Shown in pieces: positions 9,059-16,477 of a stretch of 64,000 nucleotides of DNA. The stretch is from Trinickia acidisoli. GTDB taxonomy: Bacteria > Pseudomonadota > Gammaproteobacteria > Burkholderiales > Burkholderiaceae. A program made the position numbers and the translations under genes. Each line of letters begins with the position of its first letter. Within the stretch, counting starts at the first letter, position 1. The notes under the pieces were generated by a model. That model made no database searches. It had not been told where the DNA came from and worked only from the letters and a program-made list of their open reading frames with translations. Where the stretch lies: assembly GCF_017315725.1 (NCBI RefSeq), contig NZ_JAFLRG010000001.1, positions 2,480,001-2,544,000 of the forward strand. The letters run 5' to 3'.

Positions 9059-9298
9059 TTAGCCCGAAATACGGAACGGTTCCGGACGGACAAGCGACAG
9101 ACGCAAGCCGAAAAACGGATTTCGCTCGCCGTCGATGGTCAGCCCCGCGATCGGCTTGTCCCCGCCTGCATCGAGCGTGCGCACGATGACCGGCCGCCCA
9201 GTGGCCCAATTCAGCATGCGGCGATACACGTCGTACTGAAAATCTTCGATCGGCTGCGCGAATTCATCCGCAAAGAGCAATTCCGTGCGGGCGGGACC
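9059..9298 (-). pseudogene. Fragment of PTS enzyme I (phosphoenolpyruvate-protein phosphotransferase)
   Basis: The frame contains about 80 residues of a PEP-utilising enzyme: GPARTELLFADE corresponds to the LLRTEFLF core of enzyme I, and VIVRTLDAGGDKPIAGL to its conserved R-T-x-D-x-GGDK active-site strand, followed by NPFFGLRLSLVRPE. Complete enzymes have about 570 residues or more, with a phosphohistidine domain ahead of this; neither that domain nor the rest of the barrel is present on either side. The in-frame sequence upstream (9299-9451) is not recognisably enzyme I. It is best read as a relic at the edge of the island. Confidence 0.75.
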
Positions 9299-9457
9299 CG
9301 ATGCCATCGCAAATGGCGAGAGCATGCGCTGCGCGTCACTAAGATTTTTACGGTGACTCGCGGCGACGAAATTTAGAAGGCCGAGCAGTGATCCGCTCAC
9401 GCATGGCAATTGCGTGAGGACTTGAAGGGCCGCGCTGCCGAGGTGCGACACTCGCGC

Positions 9458-9880
9458 TCAATGAGCCGTCTTCGGGGCTTCGATGATTTCGATGACGTCT
9501 AGCGCGCGGAAATCATCAGGGTTGCTGGTGAGAAGCGGCAGATGATGTTCATGAGCCTGAGCAGCGATCCAGAGATCGTTATAACGCGGACGCGGGCTAC
9601 GACCCGCCGCCTTCATCATGATCGCGAGCAGCCCGAATGAACGAGCGGTCTCTCGCGTCACTGCGAGCACCGACATCCGTTCGATGGCACGCAGAAATGC
9701 AGTGCGCTGTGCTCGCTCGCGGGCGTCGCTTGGAAGTTGCGCGCCGAGTTCCAATTCGCCAAGCGAGATCGCGGAGACATGGACCAATTGGGACCCAGCG
9801 ACGTTGTAGATTGCTTCAGCGTCGAGAGCACCTTTACTGAGATCGATCCAAACACATGTATCGACGATTACTTCTGCCAC
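9458..9880 (-). CDS. PIN-domain toxin (VapC-like)
   Basis: A 140-residue PIN ribonuclease that in active type II modules cleaves RNA until neutralised. Acidic active-site motifs are all present: VDTCVWIDL at the N-terminus, SLGELELG near residue 40, NDLWIAAQA near residue 100 and LLTSNPDDFRAL near residue 118. The start is GTG 9880, inside the antitoxin gene (13-base overlap), giving translational coupling. It is transcribed with the Phd-type antitoxin upstream. Confidence 0.92.
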   Translation of the reverse strand: MAEVIVDTCVWIDLSKGALDAEAIYNVAGSQLVHVSAISLGELELGAQLPSDARERAQRTAFLRAIERMSVLAVTRETARSFGLLAIMMKAAGRSPRPRYNDLWIAAQAHEHHLPLLTSNPDDFRALDVIEIIEAPKTAH

Positions 9881-10122
9881 GGATCACGCACCTCGTCGTC
9901 GAAATCGGCATTTCGGATATCAGCCATGTACCGATCGGCAACGTCGGGCGGCATCTTTGGGATGCGCTCGAAGGCATCGCGAAGTGTGACAGCCCGCTCA
10001 GGCGGGCTGATCGTGCCAAGCACGGTGTTATTGCGGGTGATGGTGACCGATTCCCCGCGCGCCAAGGCGTCGAGCACCTGGTTCGTGCGGCGGGCGAGAT
10101 CGGTGGCGGTTACTGTGGTCAT
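9868..10122 (-). CDS. Phd/YefM-family antitoxin
   Basis: An 84-residue antitoxin with the usual N-terminal fold: TATDLARRTNQVLDALARGE then VTITRNNTVLGTI, which dimerises and binds the operator, and a charged C-terminus ending FDDEVRDPWQK that would block the PIN toxin. ATG 10122 is preferred over GTG 10137 because the likely -10 (TACTAT on the minus strand, 10141-10146) puts transcription start at about 10134. It overlaps the toxin by 13 bases. Confidence 0.88.
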   Translation of the reverse strand: MTTVTATDLARRTNQVLDALARGESVTITRNNTVLGTISPPERAVTLRDAFERIPKMPPDVADRYMADIRNADFDDEVRDPWQK

Positions 10123-10140
10123 AAGGGCCTTTGGCACAGG

Positions 10141-10174
10141 ATAGTACGCATTTTACGTAATTTGCGTAATTTGT
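10141..10174 (-). promoter_or_regulatory. Promoter/operator of the antitoxin-toxin pair
   Basis: Minus-strand TACTAT (10141-10146) is a plausible -10. It adjoins the 8-base palindrome TTACGTAA (10153-10160) and an overlapping direct repeat of CGTAATTTG, an arrangement suited to Phd-type autorepression. Confidence 0.5.
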
Positions 10175-10308
10175 CCACCGCCATGCCTACCTAGCAGGCT
10201 TCTGCGCCGCTCCCAGCGTCGCGTTTGCGCGACAAGTCTGGGCACGATCAATCCTGCCTTGCGCTCCCACGGCCACCCTCCACCCTCGGTGCAAAAAAAT
10301 CTTTGCAT

Positions 10309-10328
10309 ATATCTGATTAGTCAGATAT
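10309..10328 (+). promoter_or_regulatory. MarR-type operator upstream of the first marR gene
   Basis: Perfect inverted repeat ATATCTGA-TTAG-TCAGATAT, 30 bases before the regulator start. The same half-site recurs at 10811-10828 before the transporter gene, which supports autoregulation plus control of efflux. Confidence 0.75.
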
Positions 10329-10357
10329 AGTCTGCATCAGAAATGGAGGTATCAGCT

Positions 10358-10795
10358 ATGAGTCACACCCACGAAGACTGCTTTTTCCCGGTCCAGCGCA
10401 TCATCTTTGCGCTGGACAAAGCCCGCCACCTACTCACCGTGGAAATGGACGTGGCGCTTGCGGGCACGGGCGTCAGTAGTTCGTACGTCGGCGCGCTGCT
10501 GCTCCTTTCTCCGGGCATTGCGTGCTCGTCGGCTGGGTTGTCCAAACTGCTGGGCATCAATTCGGGATTTGTCACGCGAATGGTCGACCGCCTGGAAATG
10601 CGCGGCTTCGTGCGCCGGGAACGCAACCGTTCGGACCGGCGCGTGGTCAACCTGACGTTGACCGAAGCCGGTCGGAATCTTGCCGCGCGGATAGCGGAGA
10701 TCGCGCCGGCGGTGTTGAACCGGCGTCTATCGGGCTTTACCTCGCGCGAATTTGCAACCTTATGCCGCCTCCTCGGTAGGTTGCAGGATGAATGA
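10358..10795 (+). CDS. MarR-family transcriptional regulator (efflux operon, first)
   Basis: A 145-residue winged-helix repressor. ATG 10358 is preceded by GGAGG; the ATG at 10343 contains that ribosome binding site and is rejected. The helix-turn-helix region is CSSAGLSKLLGINSGFVTR with recognition helix MVDRLEMRGFV, and the wing is RRERNRSDRRVVNLTLTEAG, the standard MarR sequence. N- and C-terminal helices would form the dimer. It heads the operon marR-emrB-marR-nodT-emrA, and matching palindromes lie before it and before the transporter. Phenolic or drug-like ligands are usual in the family; the inducer here is unknown. Confidence 0.92.
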   Translation: MSHTHEDCFFPVQRIIFALDKARHLLTVEMDVALAGTGVSSSYVGALLLLSPGIACSSAGLSKLLGINSGFVTRMVDRLEMRGFVRRERNRSDRRVVNLTLTEAGRNLAARIAEIAPAVLNRRLSGFTSREFATLCRLLGRLQDE

Positions 10796-10810
10796 GTTTT
10801 TTTGATCAAA

Positions 10811-10828
10811 TATCTGACATATCAGATA
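10811..10828 (+). promoter_or_regulatory. MarR-type operator upstream of emrB
   Basis: Inverted repeat TATCTGA-CATA-TCAGATA with the same half-site as 10309-10328, 53 bases before the transporter start. Confidence 0.75.
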
Positions 10829-10880
10829 CATGACGGCAACTTGAGAACAGCCGGCCACCAAGCCTCTTAAAGGACGCAAC

Positions 10881-12443
10881 ATGAACCCTTCAACCACCGC
10901 GAGCGCGCCTGCCCCATTGACCGGCTGGCAGTTCGCACTGGGTACGTTCGCCGTGGCCCTCGCCACCTTCATGAACGTGCTGGACTCGTCGATCGCCAAT
11001 GTCGCGATCCCGACGCTCTCGGGCGACCTTGGCGTGTCGGTCGACGAAGGCACGTGGGTCATCACGCTGTTCGCGGCGGCCAACGCGGTATCGATTCCGC
11101 TGACCGGCTGGCTCACGCAGCGTGTCGGGCAGGTCAAACTTTTCGTGGCCGCGATCGTGCTGTTCGTGATGGCGTCCGCTGCATGCGGGCTCGCGCCCAA
11201 CCTGCCGGTCCTGCTCTTGGCGCGCATCGTGCAGGGCGCGGTGGCGGGGCCGCTGGTGCCATTGTCGCAATCGCTCCTGCTTTCGTCGTTTCCGCGGAAA
11301 AAAAGCGCGAGCGCGCTGTCGCTATGGGCAATGACCGCAACGGTCGGTCCGATCGCCGGGCCGGCCTTGGGCGGCTGGATCACCGACAACTACAACTGGT
11401 CGTGGATCTTCTACATCAACGTGCCTGTAGGCCTCTTCGCCGCCGCGGTGATCTGGGCACTCTATCGAAAGCGCGAAACGCCGTCGCGCAAACTACCGAT
11501 CGACAAAGTGGGGCTCATGTCGCTGATCGTCTGGGTGGGTGCGTTGCAGATCACACTCGACAAGGGGAAGGATCTCGACTGGTTCAATTCACCGGTCATC
11601 TGGACGCTCGCGAGCGTCGCGCTGGTGGGGTTCCTGTTCTTCTTGATCTGGGAGCTGACCGCAGCCAAGCCGATCGTCGACTTGCGCCTGTTCAAAGGAC
11701 GTAACTTCCTGGGCGGCACCATTGCGATATCGATCGCGTACGCGGTGTTCTTCGCCAACCTCGTGATCCTGCCGACGTGGATTCAGGAATACCTGGGCTA
11801 CCGGGCCGTCGATGCGGGGCTCGTGACAGCGCCGCTCGGCATCTTCGCCGTGCTTCTCGCGCCGGTGATGGGCAAGATCATGCCGAAATCGGACATGCGG
11901 GTACTGGCGACGCTCGCCTTCCTCGGCTTTGCGGGCGTATTCCTGATGCGCTCGTGGTACACGACGGGCATCGACTCTTACACGCTCGTTCTGCCGACAC
12001 TGCTGCAGGGCATCCCGATGGCGCTATTCTTCACACCACTCACGGCGATCATCCTGTCCGGCTTGCCGCCGGAGAAGATCCCGGCAGCCGCGGGCCTGTC
12101 GAACTTCGCGCGGATCTTCGCCGGCGCGGCGGGCACCTCGCTCATGAGCACCATCTGGAACGACCGGACGATCCTGCACCATGCTCGGCTCGCCGAGCAG
12201 ACTAGCGTGAATAACCCGAACTACATGCATGCGCTCGCCGGTATTCAGACGATGCTGCACGCGAGCCTATTCAAAGCCCAGACCTTTTTCGAAACGCAAT
12301 TGAGCGCGCAGGCGTCGATGCTCGGTCTGAACGATGTGTTCTGGCTATCCGCCGTGATCTTTGTCGTGATCATTCCGCTCATTTGGATCACAAAGCCCAG
12401 CAAGGACGGCGCGACGAGCGCAGCGGGCGCGGGTGGTCACTGA
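10881..12443 (+). CDS. emrB: EmrB/QacA-type (DHA2) MFS drug exporter
   Basis: A 520-residue inner-membrane proton antiporter that exports drugs or fatty-acid-like compounds through the partner fusion protein and outer-membrane channel. The DHA2 motifs are present: LDSSIANVAIPTLSGDLG in the first transmembrane segment, WVITLFAAANAVSIPLTGWL, and motif C-like SLWAMTATVGPIAGPALGGW followed by WSWIFYINVPVGL, highly typical of EmrB. About fourteen hydrophobic segments are visible. It lies 85 bases after marR with its own palindromic operator. Length is standard. Confidence 0.94.
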   Translation: MNPSTTASAPAPLTGWQFALGTFAVALATFMNVLDSSIANVAIPTLSGDLGVSVDEGTWVITLFAAANAVSIPLTGWLTQRVGQVKLFVAAIVLFVMASAACGLAPNLPVLLLARIVQGAVAGPLVPLSQSLLLSSFPRKKSASALSLWAMTATVGPIAGPALGGWITDNYNWSWIFYINVPVGLFAAAVIWALYRKRETPSRKLPIDKVGLMSLIVWVGALQITLDKGKDLDWFNSPVIWTLASVALVGFLFFLIWELTAAKPIVDLRLFKGRNFLGGTIAISIAYAVFFANLVILPTWIQEYLGYRAVDAGLVTAPLGIFAVLLAPVMGKIMPKSDMRVLATLAFLGFAGVFLMRSWYTTGIDSYTLVLPTLLQGIPMALFFTPLTAIILSGLPPEKIPAAAGLSNFARIFAGAAGTSLMSTIWNDRTILHHARLAEQTSVNNPNYMHALAGIQTMLHASLFKAQTFFETQLSAQASMLGLNDVFWLSAVIFVVIIPLIWITKPSKDGATSAAGAGGH

Positions 12444-12490
12444 GCAACGCGCCGCCTGGGCAGGGGAAAATCCCAAAAATTGTTCTTGCA

Positions 12491-12526
12491 TAAATCTGAC
12501 TTTGCAGTTATTGTGTGAGTCACACA
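12491..12526 (+). promoter_or_regulatory. Palindrome and half-site upstream of the second marR gene
   Basis: Perfect palindrome TGTGTGA-G-TCACACA (12512-12526), 16 bases before the start codon, preceded by a half-site ATCTGAC (12494-12500) that matches the palindrome before nodT (13015-13028). Probably a promoter-operator within the efflux operon. Confidence 0.6.
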
Positions 12527-12541
12527 TCCCGAGGATTTGCC

Positions 12542-12979
12542 ATGAAGCACTACACGTCCGAAAATTTCTCGCTGACGCAAAGCGTCGGGTTCTTGCTGAC
12601 CAAAGCTCGCAACCTGATCACGGCGGAAATGGATGCGGCCCTCGAGGACCTCGACATCACTGGGCCGCAGATGGGCATCCTCCTCGCGATGCAGCGCGGC
12701 CTGGCCTCCACACCATTCGAGCTCTCGAAAATGTTGTCCATCGATACCGGGCTGATGACGCGAATGCTGGACAAACTGGAAACGAAAGGATTGCTGGAGC
12801 GCTCGCGCAGCGCGGATGATCGCCGGGTGGTTAACCTGATGCTAACGAAGAAGGGCGAAGTCATTGCGGCCGAGATTCCGAATGTTGCGCCGCACGTGCT
12901 GAACGCGCGGTTGAGGAAGTTCACGAAAGTGGAGTTCGAAGAACTGTGCCGTCTGCTCAATAAGTTCATCGGAGAATGA
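12542..12979 (+). CDS. MarR-family transcriptional regulator (efflux operon, second)
   Basis: A 145-residue winged-helix regulator. ATG 12542 has GAGG eight bases upstream. The recognition region is STPFELSKMLSIDTGLMTRM with LDKLETKGLLERSRS, and the wing is SADDRRVVNLMLTKKGE. It is clearly paralogous to the first regulator of this operon and resembles the one at 62349-62828. Lying between emrB and nodT, with a separate palindrome before itself and another before nodT, it may control the second half of the operon independently; that is inference. Confidence 0.92.
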   Translation: MKHYTSENFSLTQSVGFLLTKARNLITAEMDAALEDLDITGPQMGILLAMQRGLASTPFELSKMLSIDTGLMTRMLDKLETKGLLERSRSADDRRVVNLMLTKKGEVIAAEIPNVAPHVLNARLRKFTKVEFEELCRLLNKFIGE

Positions 12980-13005
12980 GCACCGCGGTGCTCCCCCTTT
13001 TTTTT
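12979..13005 (+). terminator. Rho-independent terminator/attenuator after the second marR gene
   Basis: Stem AGCACC/GGTGCT with a two-base GC loop, then CCCCC and eight T. It overlaps the marR stop region and would separate marR from nodT unless readthrough occurs. Confidence 0.65.
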
Positions 13006-13014
13006 AATTATTAA

Positions 13015-13028
13015 TCTGACAGGTCAGA
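13015..13028 (+). promoter_or_regulatory. Palindromic operator upstream of nodT
   Basis: TCTGAC-AG-GTCAGA palindrome ending three bases before the nodT start codon. Its half-site recurs before the second marR gene. Confidence 0.6.
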
Positions 13029-13030
13029 AA

Positions 13031-14539
13031 ATGAAATTGCAGATTACTGGATCCGGCAGCGGTGTCCGTGCGATGAAGGTTGGACTGTCGGCGATCTTGG
13101 TGGCGGTGCTCTCGGCATGCGCCAACTATGCAGGCATTCATAGCGACCAACGGATGGCCCAGCCGCAAGAGTTCGCGACGACGCAAAGCCTGCCGGCCGA
13201 AAGCGGTCACTGGCCGACGGCCGATTGGGCCGACCAGTTCGGCGACGCGCAATTGAAGACCTTGATCGAAGCAGCGCTCAAGGGTAGCCCGACGATTGCG
13301 CAGGCGCGCGCCCGCATCGGAGCGGCGCAAGCCTATTCGGAAACCGCGAAGGCCAGCACGATGCCGAGCGTCAATGCCGATTACTCACTGACGCACCAGC
13401 AGTTCAGCGGCACGGCGCAAGTGCCGCCGCCCTACGCCGGCAGTTGGCAAACCCAAAACAACGGATTGTTGTCCGCTTCGTACGATCTGGATCTGTGGGG
13501 CAAGAATCGCGAGGCGATGAAGGCCGCGCTCTCTCGGGTGCAGGCAAGCGAAGCCGATGCGCAAGTCGTCAAACTCACGCTCACGACCGCAGTCGCCCGC
13601 ACCTATAACCAGCTTGCGCGACTTTACGTGCTGCACGACATCGCGCAACGCGAAGTCGAGCGTCGCGAACAGATCGATCGCATCACGGCCGATCGCATCG
13701 CAACCGGGCTCGATACCGAAGTCGAGCGTAAGACGGCGCAGGCGAATCTCGCGACCGCCCGCTCGGCGCTCGCCGCGATCGACGGCAGCATCCTGACGAC
13801 GCGCTACCAATTGGCCGCGCTCATGGGCGCAGGCCCGGACCGAGGGCTCGCGATCGCACGGCCTGCGCTGGGCGTTGGCAACGCGGTGCAACTACCGAAC
13901 AACCTGCCCGCCGACCTCGTGAGCCGCCGCCCGGACATCGTCGCGGCCCGTTGGCGCGTCGATGCATTCACGCACGAAGTGAAAGAAGTCAAGGCCGAGT
14001 TCTATCCCGACATCAACCTGAGCGCCGCGATCGGCCTAGACGCGTTCGGCTTCGGCCGCTTCCTGACCGCGGCGAGCCGCACCGCCGGCCTGGGTTCGGC
14101 GATCCATCTGCCGATTTTCGACGCGGGTGCGCTGCGAGCGCAATTGAAGGGCCGTTACGCCGATTTTGACGACGCCGTCGCAACCTACAACCAGACGCTG
14201 ATCAACGCCTTGAGCAACGTGGCGACGCAACTCGCCCATATCCGTTCGAGCGACGTCCAGCTTAGCGATGCGCAAACAGCGCAACGAGCCGCGCGCGAAG
14301 CCGACGATCTGGCAATCACGCAATACAAGGCCGGCCTGACGAATCAACTGACCGTACTCAACGCCGACATGAACGCGCTGCGGGCGGATCAGGCCGTCGC
14401 CAACTTGCAGATGGACCGGCGCGACCAGCAAATTGCCCTTGCATCGGCGCTCGGCGGCGGCTACGTCGATACGTCGGCCAATACGACACGCAGCGCGAAG
14501 TGTGCTGCACCTTCCAACTCCGTCGTCGCCGCGCATTGA
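13031..14539 (+). CDS. NodT/OprM-type outer-membrane efflux lipoprotein
   Basis: A 502-residue TolC-superfamily channel for tripartite efflux. The first 30 residues include a lipoprotein signal with lipobox LSAC; the mature protein starts at CANYAGIHSD. Two outer_membrane efflux repeats follow, with typical segments SYDLDLWGKNREAMKAALSR and LPADLVSRRPDIVAARWRVD. It forms the exit duct with EmrA and EmrB encoded alongside. It is a close paralogue of the channel beginning at 62946, sharing the CANYAGI and LDLWGKNR signatures. The ATG at 13073 is an alternative start but 13031 has AGGTCAG upstream. Confidence 0.93.
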   Translation: MKLQITGSGSGVRAMKVGLSAILVAVLSACANYAGIHSDQRMAQPQEFATTQSLPAESGHWPTADWADQFGDAQLKTLIEAALKGSPTIAQARARIGAAQAYSETAKASTMPSVNADYSLTHQQFSGTAQVPPPYAGSWQTQNNGLLSASYDLDLWGKNREAMKAALSRVQASEADAQVVKLTLTTAVARTYNQLARLYVLHDIAQREVERREQIDRITADRIATGLDTEVERKTAQANLATARSALAAIDGSILTTRYQLAALMGAGPDRGLAIARPALGVGNAVQLPNNLPADLVSRRPDIVAARWRVDAFTHEVKEVKAEFYPDINLSAAIGLDAFGFGRFLTAASRTAGLGSAIHLPIFDAGALRAQLKGRYADFDDAVATYNQTLINALSNVATQLAHIRSSDVQLSDAQTAQRAAREADDLAITQYKAGLTNQLTVLNADMNALRADQAVANLQMDRRDQQIALASALGGGYVDTSANTTRSAKCAAPSNSVVAAH

Positions 14540-14573
14540 ATCGGCACGTTCGCAAACTCCCTAGAGAATTGAC

Positions 14574-15863
14574 ATGAGCGATACCATCACGACCAACCGC
14601 ACGAGCGCGGCCCCGGCGCAATCGAACCGCAACGATGCACACGACGCGCCCACCGGAACCTTGCCGAACGCGACACCGCCCGGCGCCTCAGGCAAGCGCA
14701 AGCTGTGGCTCGCCCTCCTGGGCATTGGGGTCGCGATCGCGGGTGCAGCGTATGGCGCCTACGACTTCACGTATGGGCAGTATCACGAGGCGACCGACGA
14801 CGCGTACGTCAACGGCAACCTCGTTCAAATCACGCCGCAAGTGACGGGCACAGTCGACGCCGTCGATGCGGACGACACACAGATCGTGAAAGCGGGCGCC
14901 CCGGTCGTCACGCTGGACCCGGCCGATTCGAAGATCGCACTTTTGAACGCCGAAGCGGCGCTCGGCGAGGCCGTGCGAAAGGTGAGCGCGCTCTACGTGA
15001 ACAACGATTACTACGCAGCCGACGTCGCACAACGCGCGTCGGACTTGGCCCGCGCGCAGGACGATTTGCAACGCCGTGTCGCGGTGGCCAACACCGGTGC
15101 GGTGTCGGCGGAAGACGTCGCGCACGCTCGCGATGCCGTGGCCGCCGCTCAGGCAGCGCTCGACGCGGCTCGTCAGCAGGCGCGCTCGAATCGCGCGCTG
15201 ACCGCCCGCACGTCCATCGAACAGCATCCGGACGTGCGAGCGGCCGCCGCAAGGCTGCGCGACGCCTACCTCGAGTACGCACGCAATACGCTGCCTGCGC
15301 CGGTGACGGGATATGTCGCGCAGCGCTCGGTGCAAGTGGGAGAGCGCGTCGCCCCGGGCACGCCGCTGATGTCGATCGTGCCGCTCGACGGCGTATGGGT
15401 CGATGCGAACTTCAAGGAAGGACAACTGCGCCGGATGCGCATCGGTGAGCCGGTTACGATGACGTCGGATGTCTACGGTTCGAGCGTCAAATACCACGGA
15501 CGGGTAATCGGCTTCTCGGCCGGCACGGGCAGTGCGTTCGCAACGTTGCCGGCGCAGAACGCGACCGGCAACTGGATCAAGATCGTGCAGCGCCTGCCGG
15601 TGCGTATCGAGCTCGACCAGAAGGAGCTGGAGGTGCATCCGCTTCGCATCGGGCTCTCGATGCAGGTCGACGTCGACACGCATCATGATTCCGGCACGCA
15701 GCTCGGTGCGGCTGTCAACACGACCTATCGCACGAATGTGTTTGCGCGGTACGGCGAACAAGCCGATGCGGATATCGCGAAGATCATCGAGCAGAACGAG
15801 ATGACGGCACAGGCAAAAATTGCAAAGCCGGCCGAGACGAAAGTAGCGATGGCAGCGAATTGA
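14574..15863 (+). CDS. emrA: EmrA/HlyD-type membrane fusion protein
   Basis: A 429-residue periplasmic adaptor that links the MFS pump to the outer-membrane channel. After a Ser/Thr/Pro-rich cytoplasmic tail there is one transmembrane segment (LWLALLGIGVAIAGAAYGAY). Then come the first lipoyl half (ATDDAYVNGNLVQITPQVTG), an Ala-rich coiled-coil hairpin (about residues 120-215), the second lipoyl half (VTGYVAQRSVQVGERVAPG) and the beta-barrel (WVDANFKEGQLRRMRIGEP). All are typical of EmrA. It is the last gene of the operon, 34 bases after nodT. Confidence 0.95.
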   Translation: MSDTITTNRTSAAPAQSNRNDAHDAPTGTLPNATPPGASGKRKLWLALLGIGVAIAGAAYGAYDFTYGQYHEATDDAYVNGNLVQITPQVTGTVDAVDADDTQIVKAGAPVVTLDPADSKIALLNAEAALGEAVRKVSALYVNNDYYAADVAQRASDLARAQDDLQRRVAVANTGAVSAEDVAHARDAVAAAQAALDAARQQARSNRALTARTSIEQHPDVRAAAARLRDAYLEYARNTLPAPVTGYVAQRSVQVGERVAPGTPLMSIVPLDGVWVDANFKEGQLRRMRIGEPVTMTSDVYGSSVKYHGRVIGFSAGTGSAFATLPAQNATGNWIKIVQRLPVRIELDQKELEVHPLRIGLSMQVDVDTHHDSGTQLGAAVNTTYRTNVFARYGEQADADIAKIIEQNEMTAQAKIAKPAETKVAMAAN

Positions 15864-16388
15864 TCAACCGCCGCGCAAATCCTCGCGCACGAGACGATAA
15901 CGCCCGTATCGCATGCCGTCGCTCTCGTCATGGCCCACCCACTGCATGCCCAGTTTCTGGGCCACGCGCAGCGAAGCCTGATTTTCCGCAGCGATATCGG
16001 CAATCACGCGCGGCAGTCGAACCGCGCCGAACGCATGCGCCACGAGCGCCCTCGCCGCTTCGCTCGCGATGCCTCGCCCCCACGCCGAACGAATGAGTCG
16101 CCATCCAATTTCGACGTCGGGCCCCGCGCCGTGATCGGGGATCAACAAAACCCAGCCGACGAAGCGCTCGGGATCGCTGCGCTCGTACAGGCTCCAGTAA
16201 CCGAGGCCCGAGGGGTATCGGCGCACGATCCGGTGCTCGACGAATTGCCGGTGAGCGATGGGGTCGCGCCAAGGGCCGACAATGTGACGCGTCACCTCGG
16301 GGTCGCGGTCCATTGCGAGGCACGATTCCAGATCGGCGAGCGTACGCTCGCGTATCAATAGCCGGGCAGTGTCGAGCGCAGGAAGCAT
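15864..16388 (-). CDS. GNAT-family N-acetyltransferase (RimJ/RimL type)
   Basis: A 174-residue acetyl-CoA-dependent acetyltransferase. It opens with the family pattern LDTARLLIRERTLAD, has the central strands YWSLYERSDPERFVGWVLL and the acetyl-CoA-binding turn around WRLIRSAWGRGIASEAARAL, where the P-loop-like AWGRGIASEA is clear, and ends with the SLRVAQKLGMQWVG segment. ATG 16388 is preferred; a TTG at 16409 is possible. The stop codon directly abuts emrA's stop on the other strand. The substrate is unknown. Confidence 0.9.
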   Translation of the reverse strand: MLPALDTARLLIRERTLADLESCLAMDRDPEVTRHIVGPWRDPIAHRQFVEHRIVRRYPSGLGYWSLYERSDPERFVGWVLLIPDHGAGPDVEIGWRLIRSAWGRGIASEAARALVAHAFGAVRLPRVIADIAAENQASLRVAQKLGMQWVGHDESDGMRYGRYRLVREDLRGG

Positions 16389-16477
16389 GGTAGGTGGCGA
16401 GGATCGCAACGAATCGACATTATGCCGGGGCAGCGAGCTAGCCTTCGAAGCGTGAGTTCATCGGCCCTCCTCGTCCC

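Noticed and set aside
4859..10174. Attachment-site repeat of the tRNA-Leu 3' end
   Set aside because: I looked for the last part of the tRNA (GTCCTCTCTTGGGCACCA) downstream and did not see a copy in the window.
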